Positions 44,668 to 53,033 of a stretch of 64,000 nucleotides of DNA are shown here, one piece after another. The stretch comes from Clostridium pasteurianum BC1. Lineage in GTDB: Bacteria > Bacillota > Clostridia > Clostridiales > Clostridiaceae. The translations under genes and the position numbers were made by a program. A model generated the notes under the pieces. That model was not told the DNA's origin and did no database searches. It saw only the letters and a program-made list of their open reading frames with translations. The stretch's first letter is position 1. The number at the start of each line of letters is the position of its first letter. The stretch spans positions 2,294,001-2,358,000 of the forward strand of contig NC_021182.1 of assembly GCF_000389635.1 (NCBI RefSeq), given 5' to 3'.

Positions 44668-45261
44668 ATGGTTATTACATATGAAGTAAATGATAATCTG
44701 TATGTGAATGTGACAAATAAATGCTCAAATGCCTGTGATTTTTGTGTAAGAAATCTTAAAAATGCCTTTCAAAATGATTTATGGCTTGAAAGGGAGCCAA
44801 CCTCAGAAGAAATATTAAAGGATATATTTTCGAGAGATTTGAGTAAATATAAACAATTAGTATTTTGTGGATTTGGAGAACCCCTTGAGAAAATTGATAC
44901 AGTAATTGAGGTATGCAGAAGAGTTAAAGAAAAAAGCAGCATAGGCATAAGAATAAATACTAATGGACAGGCAAACAAAATTCACAACTATGATGTTACA
45001 TCAAAATTTAAAGACCTTGTAGATAGTGTGTCTATAAGTTTAAATGCCAGAAATGCTAAAGAGTATGATGAGATATGTCATAGTATATTTGGTGAAGATG
45101 CCTTTGATGCTATTTTAGACTTTACAAAGAAATGTAAAAAAGTTGTGAAAAGCGTACAGCTTTCTATAGTGGACTGCATAGCAATAGAACATATAGAAGA
45201 ATGCAAAAAAATTGCAGATGATTTAGGTGTAAAACTAAAAATAAGAAGAGAAGTTAAATAG
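44668..45261 (+). CDS. TatD-family-associated radical SAM protein
   Basis: This 197 aa short radical SAM protein has the cluster motif C19xxxC23xxC26 (CSNACDFC), followed by the GFGEPLE SAM-binding loop near residue 71 and IRINTNGQ near 95. The length and pattern fit the family found next to or fused with TatD nucleases. No tatD gene is adjacent here. GGGGGAAG (44648-44655) lies upstream of ATG 44668. The reaction is unknown. Confidence 0.82.
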   Translation: MVITYEVNDNLYVNVTNKCSNACDFCVRNLKNAFQNDLWLEREPTSEEILKDIFSRDLSKYKQLVFCGFGEPLEKIDTVIEVCRRVKEKSSIGIRINTNGQANKIHNYDVTSKFKDLVDSVSISLNARNAKEYDEICHSIFGEDAFDAILDFTKKCKKVVKSVQLSIVDCIAIEHIEECKKIADDLGVKLKIRREVK

Positions 45262-45676
45262 AATATAATAAATGTACTAAGTATTTTTTAGCAGTATAAT
45301 ATATAGTGAACGGTTTGTAAATTTTAAAATATGTAGATAAGCACATGTTATATATTACAAATAATGAAATTTAATGTATAAAATATAGGTAAAAGTTAAT
45401 TATAGTAATAGAGCTACTTGATAAATTATGTTGTACTTAGCCTGTTATTCAATTATTATATAAGTATTAATTAAAAATACTTAGGCATCGTAAAGAAATA
45501 AGTAATCAGTATGTTAGTCTATTTTGTATCCTACTGCGTCAACAGAACCTTCAGATAGCTTCACTATCATCAGAACCTGTTTCCTTGTATGATTCAAAAT
45601 ATACGTCACATCTTTGACTTGCTATTTATTTTCAGATGCCTTATGTTGAAATTTTTGATAATGGAGGTATAAAAAT
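45262..45676. other. Intergenic region holding MITE copy B
   Basis: No gene is present. The second half is the minus-oriented MITE copy at 45482-45643, which ends 33 bases before the next start. Confidence 0.6.
45482..45643 (-). repeat. MITE-like repeat, copy B (162 bp, inverted)
   Basis: This is the same element as at 34508, read on the minus strand, with ends TAAGGCATCTG and TGCCTA. The inner hairpin is GATAG-tgaaG-CTATC. Its TCAGATGCCTTA end matches the hairpin at 52966-52999. Confidence 0.85.
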
Positions 45677-45958
45677 ATGGCTTTTAAAAGAGTAAAAGTT
45701 AAATTAAAAGAAGACGTAACTAGAAAAGATTTTTGGAGAGCCACTTATAATACTGACTCAAACTTAGGTATAAGACTGGTTCAGAATTTTGATAACATGA
45801 AAAAAAATTATCTAGAGGGTAAATTATCGCAAAGAGGATCTTTAGAAGTGGCGATACCAGTATCTTATTATAATAGAGAACGGGAAACCATCGATGATGA
45901 TATTATTGAATATGGTTATATTAAAGAAATGAAAAATATTTGGGAAATTGTAGAATAA
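45677..45958 (+). CDS. Hypothetical protein, 93 aa
   Basis: This is a small soluble protein with a basic N-terminus (FKRVKVKLKEDVTRKDFWRATY) and an acidic C-terminus. There are no cysteines and no membrane span. GGAGG (45663-45667) precedes ATG 45677, and a strong terminator follows at 46000. No family is recognised. Confidence 0.55.
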   Translation: MAFKRVKVKLKEDVTRKDFWRATYNTDSNLGIRLVQNFDNMKKNYLEGKLSQRGSLEVAIPVSYYNRERETIDDDIIEYGYIKEMKNIWEIVE

Positions 45959-45999
45959 GTGTATTTAGACATTATTAATTTAGCATTCTATAATTCTAT

Positions 46000-46044
46000 A
46001 AAAAACCTATTTGATTGAATAGTATACAATCGAATAGGTTTTTT
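46000..46044. terminator. Strong bidirectional terminator
   Basis: An 18 bp stem with one mismatch (46000-46017 / 46027-46044) has A-run and T-run flanks. Confidence 0.9.
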
Positions 46045-46179
46045 GAGTTTATCATTTGTTCATGAAATTTTTACCAAACAAGGTGAGTATAATTGACCTT
46101 AGCTGCAAAATGAAGTATTATTTAATTGTATATGATAATCATTATTATGTAATACTATATTATCAGGAGGGAGCAATAT

Positions 46180-46809
46180 ATGAGTGAAATTGCAAAAAAA
46201 TTAAATCAATGCAGAAAGCCTACAGGTGAAATTGGAAAATTTGTAGTAGAAGGTATGAATGAAAGTCATTTTGAATTAACAAGTTGGGGACTTGATAAAA
46301 TAAATATAAAAGAAAATAGTACTATATTAGATATAGGTTGTGGTGGAGGAAGAACTGTAAACAGGTTAATTTCCTTGGCACCTAAAGGAAAAGTTTTTGG
46401 AATTGACTACTCAACAGATTGTGTAAAATGGGCCAGTGAATACAATAAAGATTTTATAGATAAGGGAAAAGTGGAAATTTTCCATGGGTCTGTAGATAAA
46501 CTTCCCTTTGAAAATGAAAAATTTGATATAGTATCTGCAGTAGAAACTATCTATTTTTGGCCAGATGTGGTGAATAATCTTATTGAAATAAAGAGGGTTT
46601 TAAAGCCATCAGGGAAAATTCTTGTAATAAATGAAATATATAATGATGAAAAATTTAAAGAACGAAATGAGGAATATGTTAAAACAGGTGGTCTTAAAAT
46701 ATATACTCCTGAAGAATTTGAAGAATTGTTTAAAGAAGCAGGTTACAGCAATATAAAAGTAACAGTAAAAGAAGAAAGAAACTGGATATACGGGGTAGCA
46801 GAAAAATAA
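46180..46809 (+). CDS. Class I SAM-dependent methyltransferase
   Basis: This 209 aa protein has motif I LDIGCGGGRTVNRL near residue 50, the acidic loop GIDYSTD near 74, motif II DIVSAVETIYFWPD near 110, and LKPSGKILVIN near 140. It is of the methyltransferase_11 type (small-molecule methylation). GGAGGG (46166-46171) supports ATG 46180. The substrate cannot be told from the sequence, and the neighbours do not help. Confidence 0.85.
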   Translation: MSEIAKKLNQCRKPTGEIGKFVVEGMNESHFELTSWGLDKINIKENSTILDIGCGGGRTVNRLISLAPKGKVFGIDYSTDCVKWASEYNKDFIDKGKVEIFHGSVDKLPFENEKFDIVSAVETIYFWPDVVNNLIEIKRVLKPSGKILVINEIYNDEKFKERNEEYVKTGGLKIYTPEEFEELFKEAGYSNIKVTVKEERNWIYGVAEK

Positions 46810-46885
46810 TTATTTTAAAATATATAGCAATGTAGGTTTAAAAATAAAATTATTTGTCAATAATTCCTCTATAGGAGGGATTAAT

Positions 46886-47512
46886 ATGAACAGAAATAGA
46901 AAAATTGTTATAGGAACTTTAGTATTATTACTTACTTTTACGGTCTCATTTTGTTTCGGATATAGAAGTGTTTTAAAGGGTAATATAGCTTATTTATATA
47001 AAAAATATTTAAAAATAGGAAAAGCTGATAATAATTCTAATGTGCAGACTGTAAATGTACAAAATAGTATTAAAAAAGATCCTGCTTCAGATAATACAAT
47101 AATAAAAAAGGACTTGCCAGTTATATATGTGGACAGAAAGCATAATGACTTAAATGGAAAGGACAAAGTAAGTGAAGATACTTTAAAAACTTCAAATACT
47201 ACCAGTGAAGATATGGCTGGTAAAGCAGTTAAAGATGTTTATAGTAGTTTTCAAGCAAAAGGTTTTAAAATTGAAACTAAAGATAATGAGATAGTATGTG
47301 TAAAACTTCATTCACCAGGTAAATTTGTACCAAAGCTTAATGGAAATTCTTTTGAAATCTATATAGTTAGTGATCAAGGTGAATTACAGCTTCAGGAAAC
47401 AGGCGGAAACATCAATCATAAAGGTGAAGATGAAATAATATTTAATAAAGATTCACAAGAATATAATACTATAGAAGAAGCTAGAGATAGCCTTTCAGAC
47501 TTTACATCTTAA
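46886..47512 (+). CDS. Membrane-anchored hypothetical protein, 208 aa
   Basis: An N-terminal basic stretch and one hydrophobic helix (about residues 6-25) anchor a Lys/Asn/Ser-rich extracytoplasmic part with a low-complexity linker (about 45-105) and a small C-terminal domain. AGGAGGG supports ATG 46886. The stop lies in the terminator hairpin. It lies upstream of ruvA in a position that varies between clostridia. No family is recognised. Confidence 0.6.
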   Translation: MNRNRKIVIGTLVLLLTFTVSFCFGYRSVLKGNIAYLYKKYLKIGKADNNSNVQTVNVQNSIKKDPASDNTIIKKDLPVIYVDRKHNDLNGKDKVSEDTLKTSNTTSEDMAGKAVKDVYSSFQAKGFKIETKDNEIVCVKLHSPGKFVPKLNGNSFEIYIVSDQGELQLQETGGNINHKGEDEIIFNKDSQEYNTIEEARDSLSDFTS

Positions 47513-47530
47513 GTCTGGAGGCTTTTTTTA
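47489..47530 (+). terminator. Terminator overlapping the stop codon
   Basis: AGCCT-tt-CAGACTT (47489-47502) pairs with AAGTCTG-g-AGGCT (47511-47523), followed by TTTTTT. Confidence 0.85.
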
Positions 47531-47557
47531 AGTGAAAATATTTTAATTGGTAATTTT

Positions 47558-47668
47558 AGAAGATTGCAAACTAGAATTGGTAAAATTTATACCTCTGGGG
47601 TGTGAATCTTACAAGAAGATTGCGAACTTAAATTGGAAAAAACTGCACCTTTGAATGTAAAAATTACC
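47558..47668 (+). repeat. Degenerate tandem duplication, 56 bp period
   Basis: AGAAGATTGC starts at 47558 and again at 47614, each followed by similar bases (AACT-AATTGG, then ACCT). It lies just upstream of ruvA. Confidence 0.55.
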
Positions 47669-47787
47669 ATTTATTACTTTTCCCTATCTCACATTTATGA
47701 ATTAAAAGGTTTTTCACATGAACTTGAATTAACATAATTAAAATGGTAAAGTATAAAGTAGATTTTAAAGATAATGAGGGATTAATT

Positions 47788-48390
47788 TTGTATACGTACA
47801 TAAAGGGTATTTTTATTGGTATAGATAAAGATTTTGTTATTGTAGAAAATAATGGCATTGGATATAAGATATATGTTTCTGGAAGTACTATGGCCGCTAT
47901 GCCTAAAACGGGAGAAGAAGTGCTGCTGTATTTAGAGCAAATAGTAAGGGAAGATTTTTTAGGACTCTATGGATTCCTTACTGAGGAAGAGAGAGGTATG
48001 TTTAACAGACTGCTTACTATAAATGGAGTAGGAGCCAAAGCATGCCTGTCTCTTTTATCTATATCTACAGTTAATAATTTAAAATATGCCATATTGACTG
48101 CAGATGAAAAGGTAATAACAAAGGCACCTGGGATAGGTAAAAAAATAGCTCAGAGAATAATTCTTGAATTAAAGGATAAAATTGAAGCAGATCAATTTGT
48201 AACAAAGATTACTGGAGAAGATATTTCGGAAGATATTTTTAAACAGGATAAGAAGATGGCTGAGGTAATGGGTGCATTAATATCTCTAGGATACTCAGAA
48301 AAAGAAGCAGAGAAGGCAATTGAAGCTTCAGATAAAGATGAAAGTTTAGAGATAATAATAAAGAAATGTTTAAAATTTTTAATGAATTAG
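47788..48390 (+). CDS. ruvA: Holliday junction branch migration protein RuvA
   Basis: This 200 aa protein is the usual RuvA length when TTG 47788 is taken (product begins LYTYIKG); GAGGGA at 47776-47781 fits, while the longer frame from 47743 adds 15 non-homologous residues. It has the OB-fold N-terminus (GIGYKIYVSG), two HhH motifs (INGVGAKACLSLLS, APGIGKKIAQRIILELKDK) and a C-terminal RuvB-binding UBA-like domain. It binds four-way junctions and loads RuvB, which starts 10 bases downstream. Confidence 0.95.
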   Translation: MYTYIKGIFIGIDKDFVIVENNGIGYKIYVSGSTMAAMPKTGEEVLLYLEQIVREDFLGLYGFLTEEERGMFNRLLTINGVGAKACLSLLSISTVNNLKYAILTADEKVITKAPGIGKKIAQRIILELKDKIEADQFVTKITGEDISEDIFKQDKKMAEVMGALISLGYSEKEAEKAIEASDKDESLEIIIKKCLKFLMN

Positions 48391-48399
48391 GGGGTAAAT

Positions 48400-49449
48400 A
48401 TGGAGGAAAGGATAGTAACTTCTGTAAATTTAGGTGAAGATGATGATATAGAGTATAGTTTAAGACCTCAGAGACTAAAAGAATACATAGGGCAGAATAA
48501 AGTTAAGGAAAAACTCAATATATTTGTGAAAGCAGCTAAAAATAGAAAAGAAGCTTTAGATCATGTTTTATTTTATGGTCCTCCTGGACTTGGGAAAACT
48601 ACTCTTGCAAATATCATCGCAAGAGAGATGGGTGGAAATCTAAAGATAACCTCAGGACCAGCCATAGAAAGAGCTGGAGATTTAGCGGCTATACTTACCA
48701 GTTTGTCTGAATTTGATGTACTATTTATTGACGAAATTCACAGGCTAAATAGAAGTGTAGAGGAAATATTGTACCCTGCTATGGAGGATTATGCTTTAGA
48801 CATAATTATAGGGAAGGGAGCAGCAGCAAAGTCTATAAGATTAGATCTTCCCAAATTCACTTTAATTGGAGCTACTACTAGAGTAGGCCTTTTGACTTCA
48901 CCCCTTAGAGATAGATTTGGAGTAATGTGCCCCATGGAATTTTACGAAGATGAAGAACTTAAAGAGATAATTATAAGATCTTCATCTATACTGAAAATAG
49001 ACATAGAAGAGGCAGCGGCCCTTGAGGTAGCAAGACGTTCTAGAGGTACTCCAAGAATTGCCAATAGGCTTTTAAAGAGAGTTAGAGATTATTCAGAGGT
49101 TATGGGCAATGGAACTATTGATATGCAGTCGTCGGAAAAAGCTTTAGAACTTCTGGAAGTAGATAAAGAGGGCTTTGATAGAATAGATAATAAAATTCTA
49201 GAAGCTATAGTGGATAATTTTAACGGTGGTCCAGTGGGACTTGAAACTTTAGCTTATTTCATAGGGGAAGAACTGGATACCTTAGATGATGTATATGAAC
49301 CATATTTACTCCAAAAGGGATTTATTATAAGAACTCCAAGAGGAAGAGTTGCTACGGATAGAACCTATAAACATTTAAATAGAAGTAGAAATTTACGTAA
49401 TAAAGATTATAAGCAGTGTTCTGTATTTAAAGAAGCTGAAAATAAATAG
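48400..49449 (+). CDS. ruvB: Holliday junction helicase RuvB
   Basis: This 349 aa AAA+ motor has an N-terminal [13 protein letters not shown], Walker [10 protein letters not shown], Walker B LFIDEIHR, sensor 1 IGATTR, the arginine-finger region PLRDRFGV and the C-terminal winged helix ending [16 protein letters not shown]. It drives branch migration with RuvA. It shares an operon with ruvA (10 base gap). No ruvC is adjacent, as is usual in Firmicutes that use RecU or another resolvase. Confidence 0.97.
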   Translation: MEERIVTSVNLGEDDDIEYSLRPQRLKEYIGQNKVKEKLNIFVKAAKNRKEALDHVLFYGPPGLGKTTLANIIAREMGGNLKITSGPAIERAGDLAAILTSLSEFDVLFIDEIHRLNRSVEEILYPAMEDYALDIIIGKGAAAKSIRLDLPKFTLIGATTRVGLLTSPLRDRFGVMCPMEFYEDEELKEIIIRSSSILKIDIEEAAALEVARRSRGTPRIANRLLKRVRDYSEVMGNGTIDMQSSEKALELLEVDKEGFDRIDNKILEAIVDNFNGGPVGLETLAYFIGEELDTLDDVYEPYLLQKGFIIRTPRGRVATDRTYKHLNRSRNLRNKDYKQCSVFKEAENK

Positions 49450-49622
49450 TAATATTAATTAATATTACTTAGTAAGAGTTTAGAATTACACTAAGTTTAG
49501 GAATTATCAAGGGATATTTTACTGTTCTATACATCTTTATAAGAGTATGCATACAGCAATCAGTTATGGGATAAAGATAAATTTTAATATATACAGTTAA
49601 ATTTTTGAAGAGGGTGGAGTTT

Positions 49623-50648
49623 TTGCAGCTTAAGGATTTTGATTTTTATTTACCAGAGGAACTAATAGCACAACATCCAGCAGAAAAAAGAGATGAGTGC
49701 AGATTGATGGTTTTAAGTAAGGATAAAGGTCATATTGAAAATAAGGTTTTTAAAGATATAATTGACTATTTAAATCCTGGGGATTGTTTAGTATTAAATG
49801 ATACCAGAGTTATTCCGGCTAGACTTATAGGAAATAAAGAAAGCAGTGGTGGGAAAATAGAATTATTGCTTTTAAAGAGAGTAAATAAGGATAGCTGGGA
49901 AACTCTTGTAAAGCCCGGGAAAAAAGCCAAGGTAGGAGCTAAATTTGAATTTGGAGATGGTCTTCTTACAGCAGAAGTAAAATCAATAGCTGAAGAGGGC
50001 AATAGAATAATAGAATTTCAGTATGACGGTATATTTGAAGAAATACTGGATAAATTAGGGCAAATGCCTCTGCCTCCTTATATAACGGAAAAATTAGAGG
50101 ATAAAGAACAGTATCAAACTGTATATTCAAAGAATGAAGGTTCTGCTGCAGCACCTACTGCTGGATTGCATTTTACCGAAGAACTTTTGGATAAGATAAG
50201 GGAAAAAGGAATAAAAACAGTATTTTTAACATTACATGTAGGACTTGGAACCTTTAGGCCGGTAAAGGTTGAAAATATAGAACAGCATCATATGCATTCA
50301 GAATTTTATATTCTCTCAAAGGAAAGTGCAGATATAATAAATGATGTAAAAGATAAGGGTGGTAGAGTTATCTCTGTAGGTACTACTTCTACAAGAACTC
50401 TTGAAACCATTGGAGATGAAAATGGAAGAGTAAAGGAATCAACAGGATGGACAGATATATTTATATATCCTGGATATAAATATAAAGTAGTTGATGGACT
50501 TATAACAAATTTTCATCTTCCTGAATCCACTCTTATAATGCTGGTTAGTGCTCTATCTAATAGGGAAATAATAATGAATGCCTATGAAACAGCAGTGAAG
50601 GAAAGATATAGATTTTTCAGCTTTGGAGATGCTATGTTTATACGATAA
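49623..50648 (+). CDS. queA: tRNA preQ1(34) S-adenosylmethionine ribosyltransferase-isomerase
   Basis: This 341 aa enzyme transfers and isomerises the ribosyl part of SAM onto preQ1 in tRNA, making epoxyqueuosine. TTG 49623 gives the family start [24 protein letters not shown] lies upstream. Conserved blocks include [44 protein letters not shown] and [16 protein letters not shown]. It works with Tgt, encoded next but separated by a MITE-like repeat. Confidence 0.96.
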   Translation: MQLKDFDFYLPEELIAQHPAEKRDECRLMVLSKDKGHIENKVFKDIIDYLNPGDCLVLNDTRVIPARLIGNKESSGGKIELLLLKRVNKDSWETLVKPGKKAKVGAKFEFGDGLLTAEVKSIAEEGNRIIEFQYDGIFEEILDKLGQMPLPPYITEKLEDKEQYQTVYSKNEGSAAAPTAGLHFTEELLDKIREKGIKTVFLTLHVGLGTFRPVKVENIEQHHMHSEFYILSKESADIINDVKDKGGRVISVGTTSTRTLETIGDENGRVKESTGWTDIFIYPGYKYKVVDGLITNFHLPESTLIMLVSALSNREIIMNAYETAVKERYRFFSFGDAMFIR

Positions 50649-50699
50649 CTATGCTTAATCAATGAATCTGATATTGATTAAGTTGAGTTGAGATAGATT

Positions 50700-50861
50700 T
50701 AAGGCATATGAAAATAAATAGTGAGTCAAAGATGTGACGTATATTTTGAATCATACAAAGAAACAGGTTCAGAAGATAGTGAGCTATCTGAGGGTTCTGT
50801 TGAGGTAGTAGGATTTAAAATAGACTAGCATACTGACTAGTTATTTATCTGAATGTGCCTA
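50700..50861 (+). repeat. MITE-like repeat, copy C (162 bp)
   Basis: The ends are TAAGGCATATG and TGTGCCTA, with the inner hairpin AGATAG-tgag-CTATCT. It fills the gap between queA and tgt and stops 15 bases before the tgt ribosome binding site, so any readthrough into tgt passes the structure. Confidence 0.87.
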
Positions 50862-50890
50862 AATATAGGTTGTGTAAGGAGAATAACATA

Positions 50891-52021
50891 ATGTACAAAT
50901 TGCTAAAAAGTATTGGTAAAGTCAGAAGAGGAGAATTTACAACTCCTCATGGAGTTATACAAACACCTGTATTTATGAATGTTGGTACACTAGCTGCCAT
51001 TAAAGGTGCAGTATCCACTATGGACTTAAAGGAAATAAAATGTCAGGTAGAGCTTTCTAATACATATCATTTAAGTTTAAGACCGGGAGATAAGGTAATT
51101 GAGCAGTTAGGTGGATTGCATAAATTTATGAATTGGGATAGACCTATATTAACGGATTCAGGTGGATTTCAGGTTTTCTCTTTGTCAAATATAAGAAAAA
51201 TAAAGGAAGAGGGAGTATATTTTAATTCTCATATAGATGGCAGAAAGATTTTTATGGGACCTGAGGAAAGTATGCAAATTCAAAGTAATTTAGCTTCCAC
51301 TATAGCCATGGCTTTTGATGAGTGTATTCCAAATCCTTCACCAAGAAGTTATGTAGAAGCTTCCGTAGAGAGGACTACAAGGTGGCTTGAGAGATGTAAA
51401 GATGAAATGAATAGACTTAATTCTCTTGAGAATACTATAAATAAAAAGCAAATGCTTTTTGGAATAAACCAGGGTGGAATTTATGAGGATATAAGAATAG
51501 AACATGCAAAAACTATTTCAAAATTTGATTTAGACGGGTATGCTATTGGTGGTCTTGCGGTAGGCGAAACTCATGAGGAAATGTATAGAATTATTGATGC
51601 TGTAGTTCCACATTTACCACAGCATAAGCCTATTTATTTAATGGGAGTAGGTCTGCCGAGCAATATTTTAGAAGCTGTATCAAGAGGGGTAGATTTTTTT
51701 GATTGTGTTCTTCCTGCTAGAAATGGAAGGCATGGACATGTATTCACTAAACATGGTAAAATAAATTTGTTTAATGCAAAATATGAATTGGATGAGTCAC
51801 CAATAGATGAAAGATGTCAATGCCCTACTTGTAGGAACTATTCACGAGCATATATAAGGCATTTATTTAAGGCTAAAGAAATGCTGGCATTAAGGCTTTG
51901 TGTTCTTCACAATCTTTATTTCTATAATAGTCTTATGGAGGAAATAAGGGATTCTATTGATGGAGATTATTTTGAGGAATTAAAAAAAGAAAAATTAGGT
52001 ATGTGGGACGGAAGAGCCTAG
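50891..52021 (+). CDS. tgt: tRNA-guanine transglycosylase
   Basis: This 376 aa enzyme exchanges guanine-34 of GUN-anticodon tRNAs for preQ1. It has the signature TDSGGFQVFSL, the nucleophile Asp region FFDCVLPARNGRHGHVFT and the zinc site CQCPTC with the later His (YIRHL). AAGGAGA (50876-50882) supports ATG 50891, not the longer frame at 50855, which begins in the repeat. Confidence 0.97.
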   Translation: MYKLLKSIGKVRRGEFTTPHGVIQTPVFMNVGTLAAIKGAVSTMDLKEIKCQVELSNTYHLSLRPGDKVIEQLGGLHKFMNWDRPILTDSGGFQVFSLSNIRKIKEEGVYFNSHIDGRKIFMGPEESMQIQSNLASTIAMAFDECIPNPSPRSYVEASVERTTRWLERCKDEMNRLNSLENTINKKQMLFGINQGGIYEDIRIEHAKTISKFDLDGYAIGGLAVGETHEEMYRIIDAVVPHLPQHKPIYLMGVGLPSNILEAVSRGVDFFDCVLPARNGRHGHVFTKHGKINLFNAKYELDESPIDERCQCPTCRNYSRAYIRHLFKAKEMLALRLCVLHNLYFYNSLMEEIRDSIDGDYFEELKKEKLGMWDGRA

Positions 52022-52037
52022 AAAGGAGGATTTATTA

Positions 52038-52331
52038 ATGAGTCAAAATTATGTTATTATAATCTACATGGCGATAGTGCTTGGATTGTTTTATATGATG
52101 ATATTCTTGCCTGAAAGGAAAAGAAAGAAAAAATTCAGTGATCTTATGAGTAACATAAAGGTCAATGATGAAGTAGTAACAACTGGTGGAATTGTGGGTA
52201 AAATTGTTAATATGCAAGATAACTATGTTATTATCCAGTCTGGTCCTGATAAAGCGAGAATAAAAGTATTAAAGAGTGCTGTAAATGGTGTTGTTAATAA
52301 GCAATTAAAAGAAACAGAAACAAATAAATAG
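52038..52331 (+). CDS. yajC: Preprotein translocase subunit YajC
   Basis: This 97 aa protein has one N-terminal transmembrane helix (about residues 5-25), then the FLPERKRKKKF stretch and the conserved VNDEVVTTGGIVGKIV. YajC associates with SecDF in the Sec translocase. AAAGGAGGA precedes ATG 52038, 16 bases after tgt. secD and secF lie downstream past the SCIFF genes. Confidence 0.94.
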   Translation: MSQNYVIIIYMAIVLGLFYMMIFLPERKRKKKFSDLMSNIKVNDEVVTTGGIVGKIVNMQDNYVIIQSGPDKARIKVLKSAVNGVVNKQLKETETNK

Positions 52332-52335
52332 TAAT

Positions 52336-52381
52336 AAAACACCTCTTGTCTACATAAATAGTATTAGATAGGAGGTGTTTT
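52336..52381 (+). terminator. Terminator-like hairpin that masks the next ribosome binding site
   Basis: AAAACACCTC (52336-52345) pairs with GAGGTGTTTT (52372-52381), extended inward to about 17 pairs with wobbles. The 3' arm contains AGGAGGTG, the ribosome binding site of the ATG at 52383. It could stop transcription or block translation. Confidence 0.75.
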
Positions 52382-52382
52382 T

Positions 52383-52763
52383 ATGGAGAAGAGAAGAAAA
52401 GGGCTATATGTTAATGTTATAGAAGGAGTACTTATGGGTTTTTTTATGACTCTTGCTATATTACTTATATATGCAGTAGTAGTCCATTTTGTGCAGATTA
52501 ATGAAAATATTACTTCTTTACTTATTATTGTTGCAACTCTTTTAAGTGTAGTATATGGATCTGTTTATGCTTCTAGAAAAACAGGTAAAAAAGGCTGGCT
52601 AAATGGACTTATGGTAGCATTAATTTATTTTTTAATATTTTATTTAGTGGCCATTGTTGCCCAGAGCAGAGATGCAATGTTAACTGTAAAAGATTTATCT
52701 AGATTAGGATTATGTATATTTGTTGGTATATTAGCAGGAATGCTGGGAATTAACATAGATTGA
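52383..52763 (+). CDS. TIGR04086 family membrane protein
   Basis: This 126 aa protein has four transmembrane helices and a basic N-terminus (MEKRRKGLY). The family is found almost only in Firmicutes beside the SCIFF genes, as here, so a link to SCIFF maturation or export is suspected but not shown. Its start is immediately after the hairpin at 52336-52381. Confidence 0.85.
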   Translation: MEKRRKGLYVNVIEGVLMGFFMTLAILLIYAVVVHFVQINENITSLLIIVATLLSVVYGSVYASRKTGKKGWLNGLMVALIYFLIFYLVAIVAQSRDAMLTVKDLSRLGLCIFVGILAGMLGINID

Positions 52764-52826
52764 CTTTATTTAAAATACTTATTGTGTTATAATTGATCAA
52801 GTAATTTATTGAATGGAGGAATTTTC

Positions 52827-52964
52827 ATGAAACACATAAAAAGTATAAACAAATCAAATATAAAAGAAAGCTTAAAGAAGCCTGGCTGTAAAGAGTGTGC
52901 AAATTCATGCCAATCAGCATGTAAAACTTCATGCACTGTGGCAAATTTAGCTTGTGAAAAATAA
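52827..52964 (+). CDS. scfA: SCIFF (six cysteines in forty-five residues) ranthipeptide precursor
   Basis: This 45 aa peptide has exactly six cysteines at 21, 24, 28, 32, 36 and 43, after a basic leader. This is the SCIFF family pattern, a nearly universal clostridial peptide modified by a radical SAM enzyme. In the studied homologue CteA the thioether joins Cys32 and Thr37, and both residues are present at the same numbers here. GGAGGAA (52816-52822) precedes ATG 52827. The maturase gene follows after a hairpin. Confidence 0.96.
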   Translation: MKHIKSINKSNIKESLKKPGCKECANSCQSACKTSCTVANLACEK

Positions 52965-52965
52965 T

Positions 52966-52999
52966 TAATTAAGGCATCTGATTTCAGATGCCTTAATTA
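52966..52999 (+). repeat. 16 bp perfect hairpin between scfA and scfB, MITE-end derived
   Basis: TAATTAAGGCATCTGA (52966-52981) pairs perfectly with 52984-52999 around a 2-base loop. The core TAAGGCATCTGA...TCAGATGCCTTA equals the two ends of the MITE-like repeat (copy B has TCAGATGCCTTA). No T-run follows, so termination would be weak. It may set the ratio of peptide to enzyme by stabilising the upstream mRNA. Confidence 0.6.
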
Positions 53000-53033
53000 C
53001 TGCTTCAAATTTATCTTTAGGGAGGAAAATATT

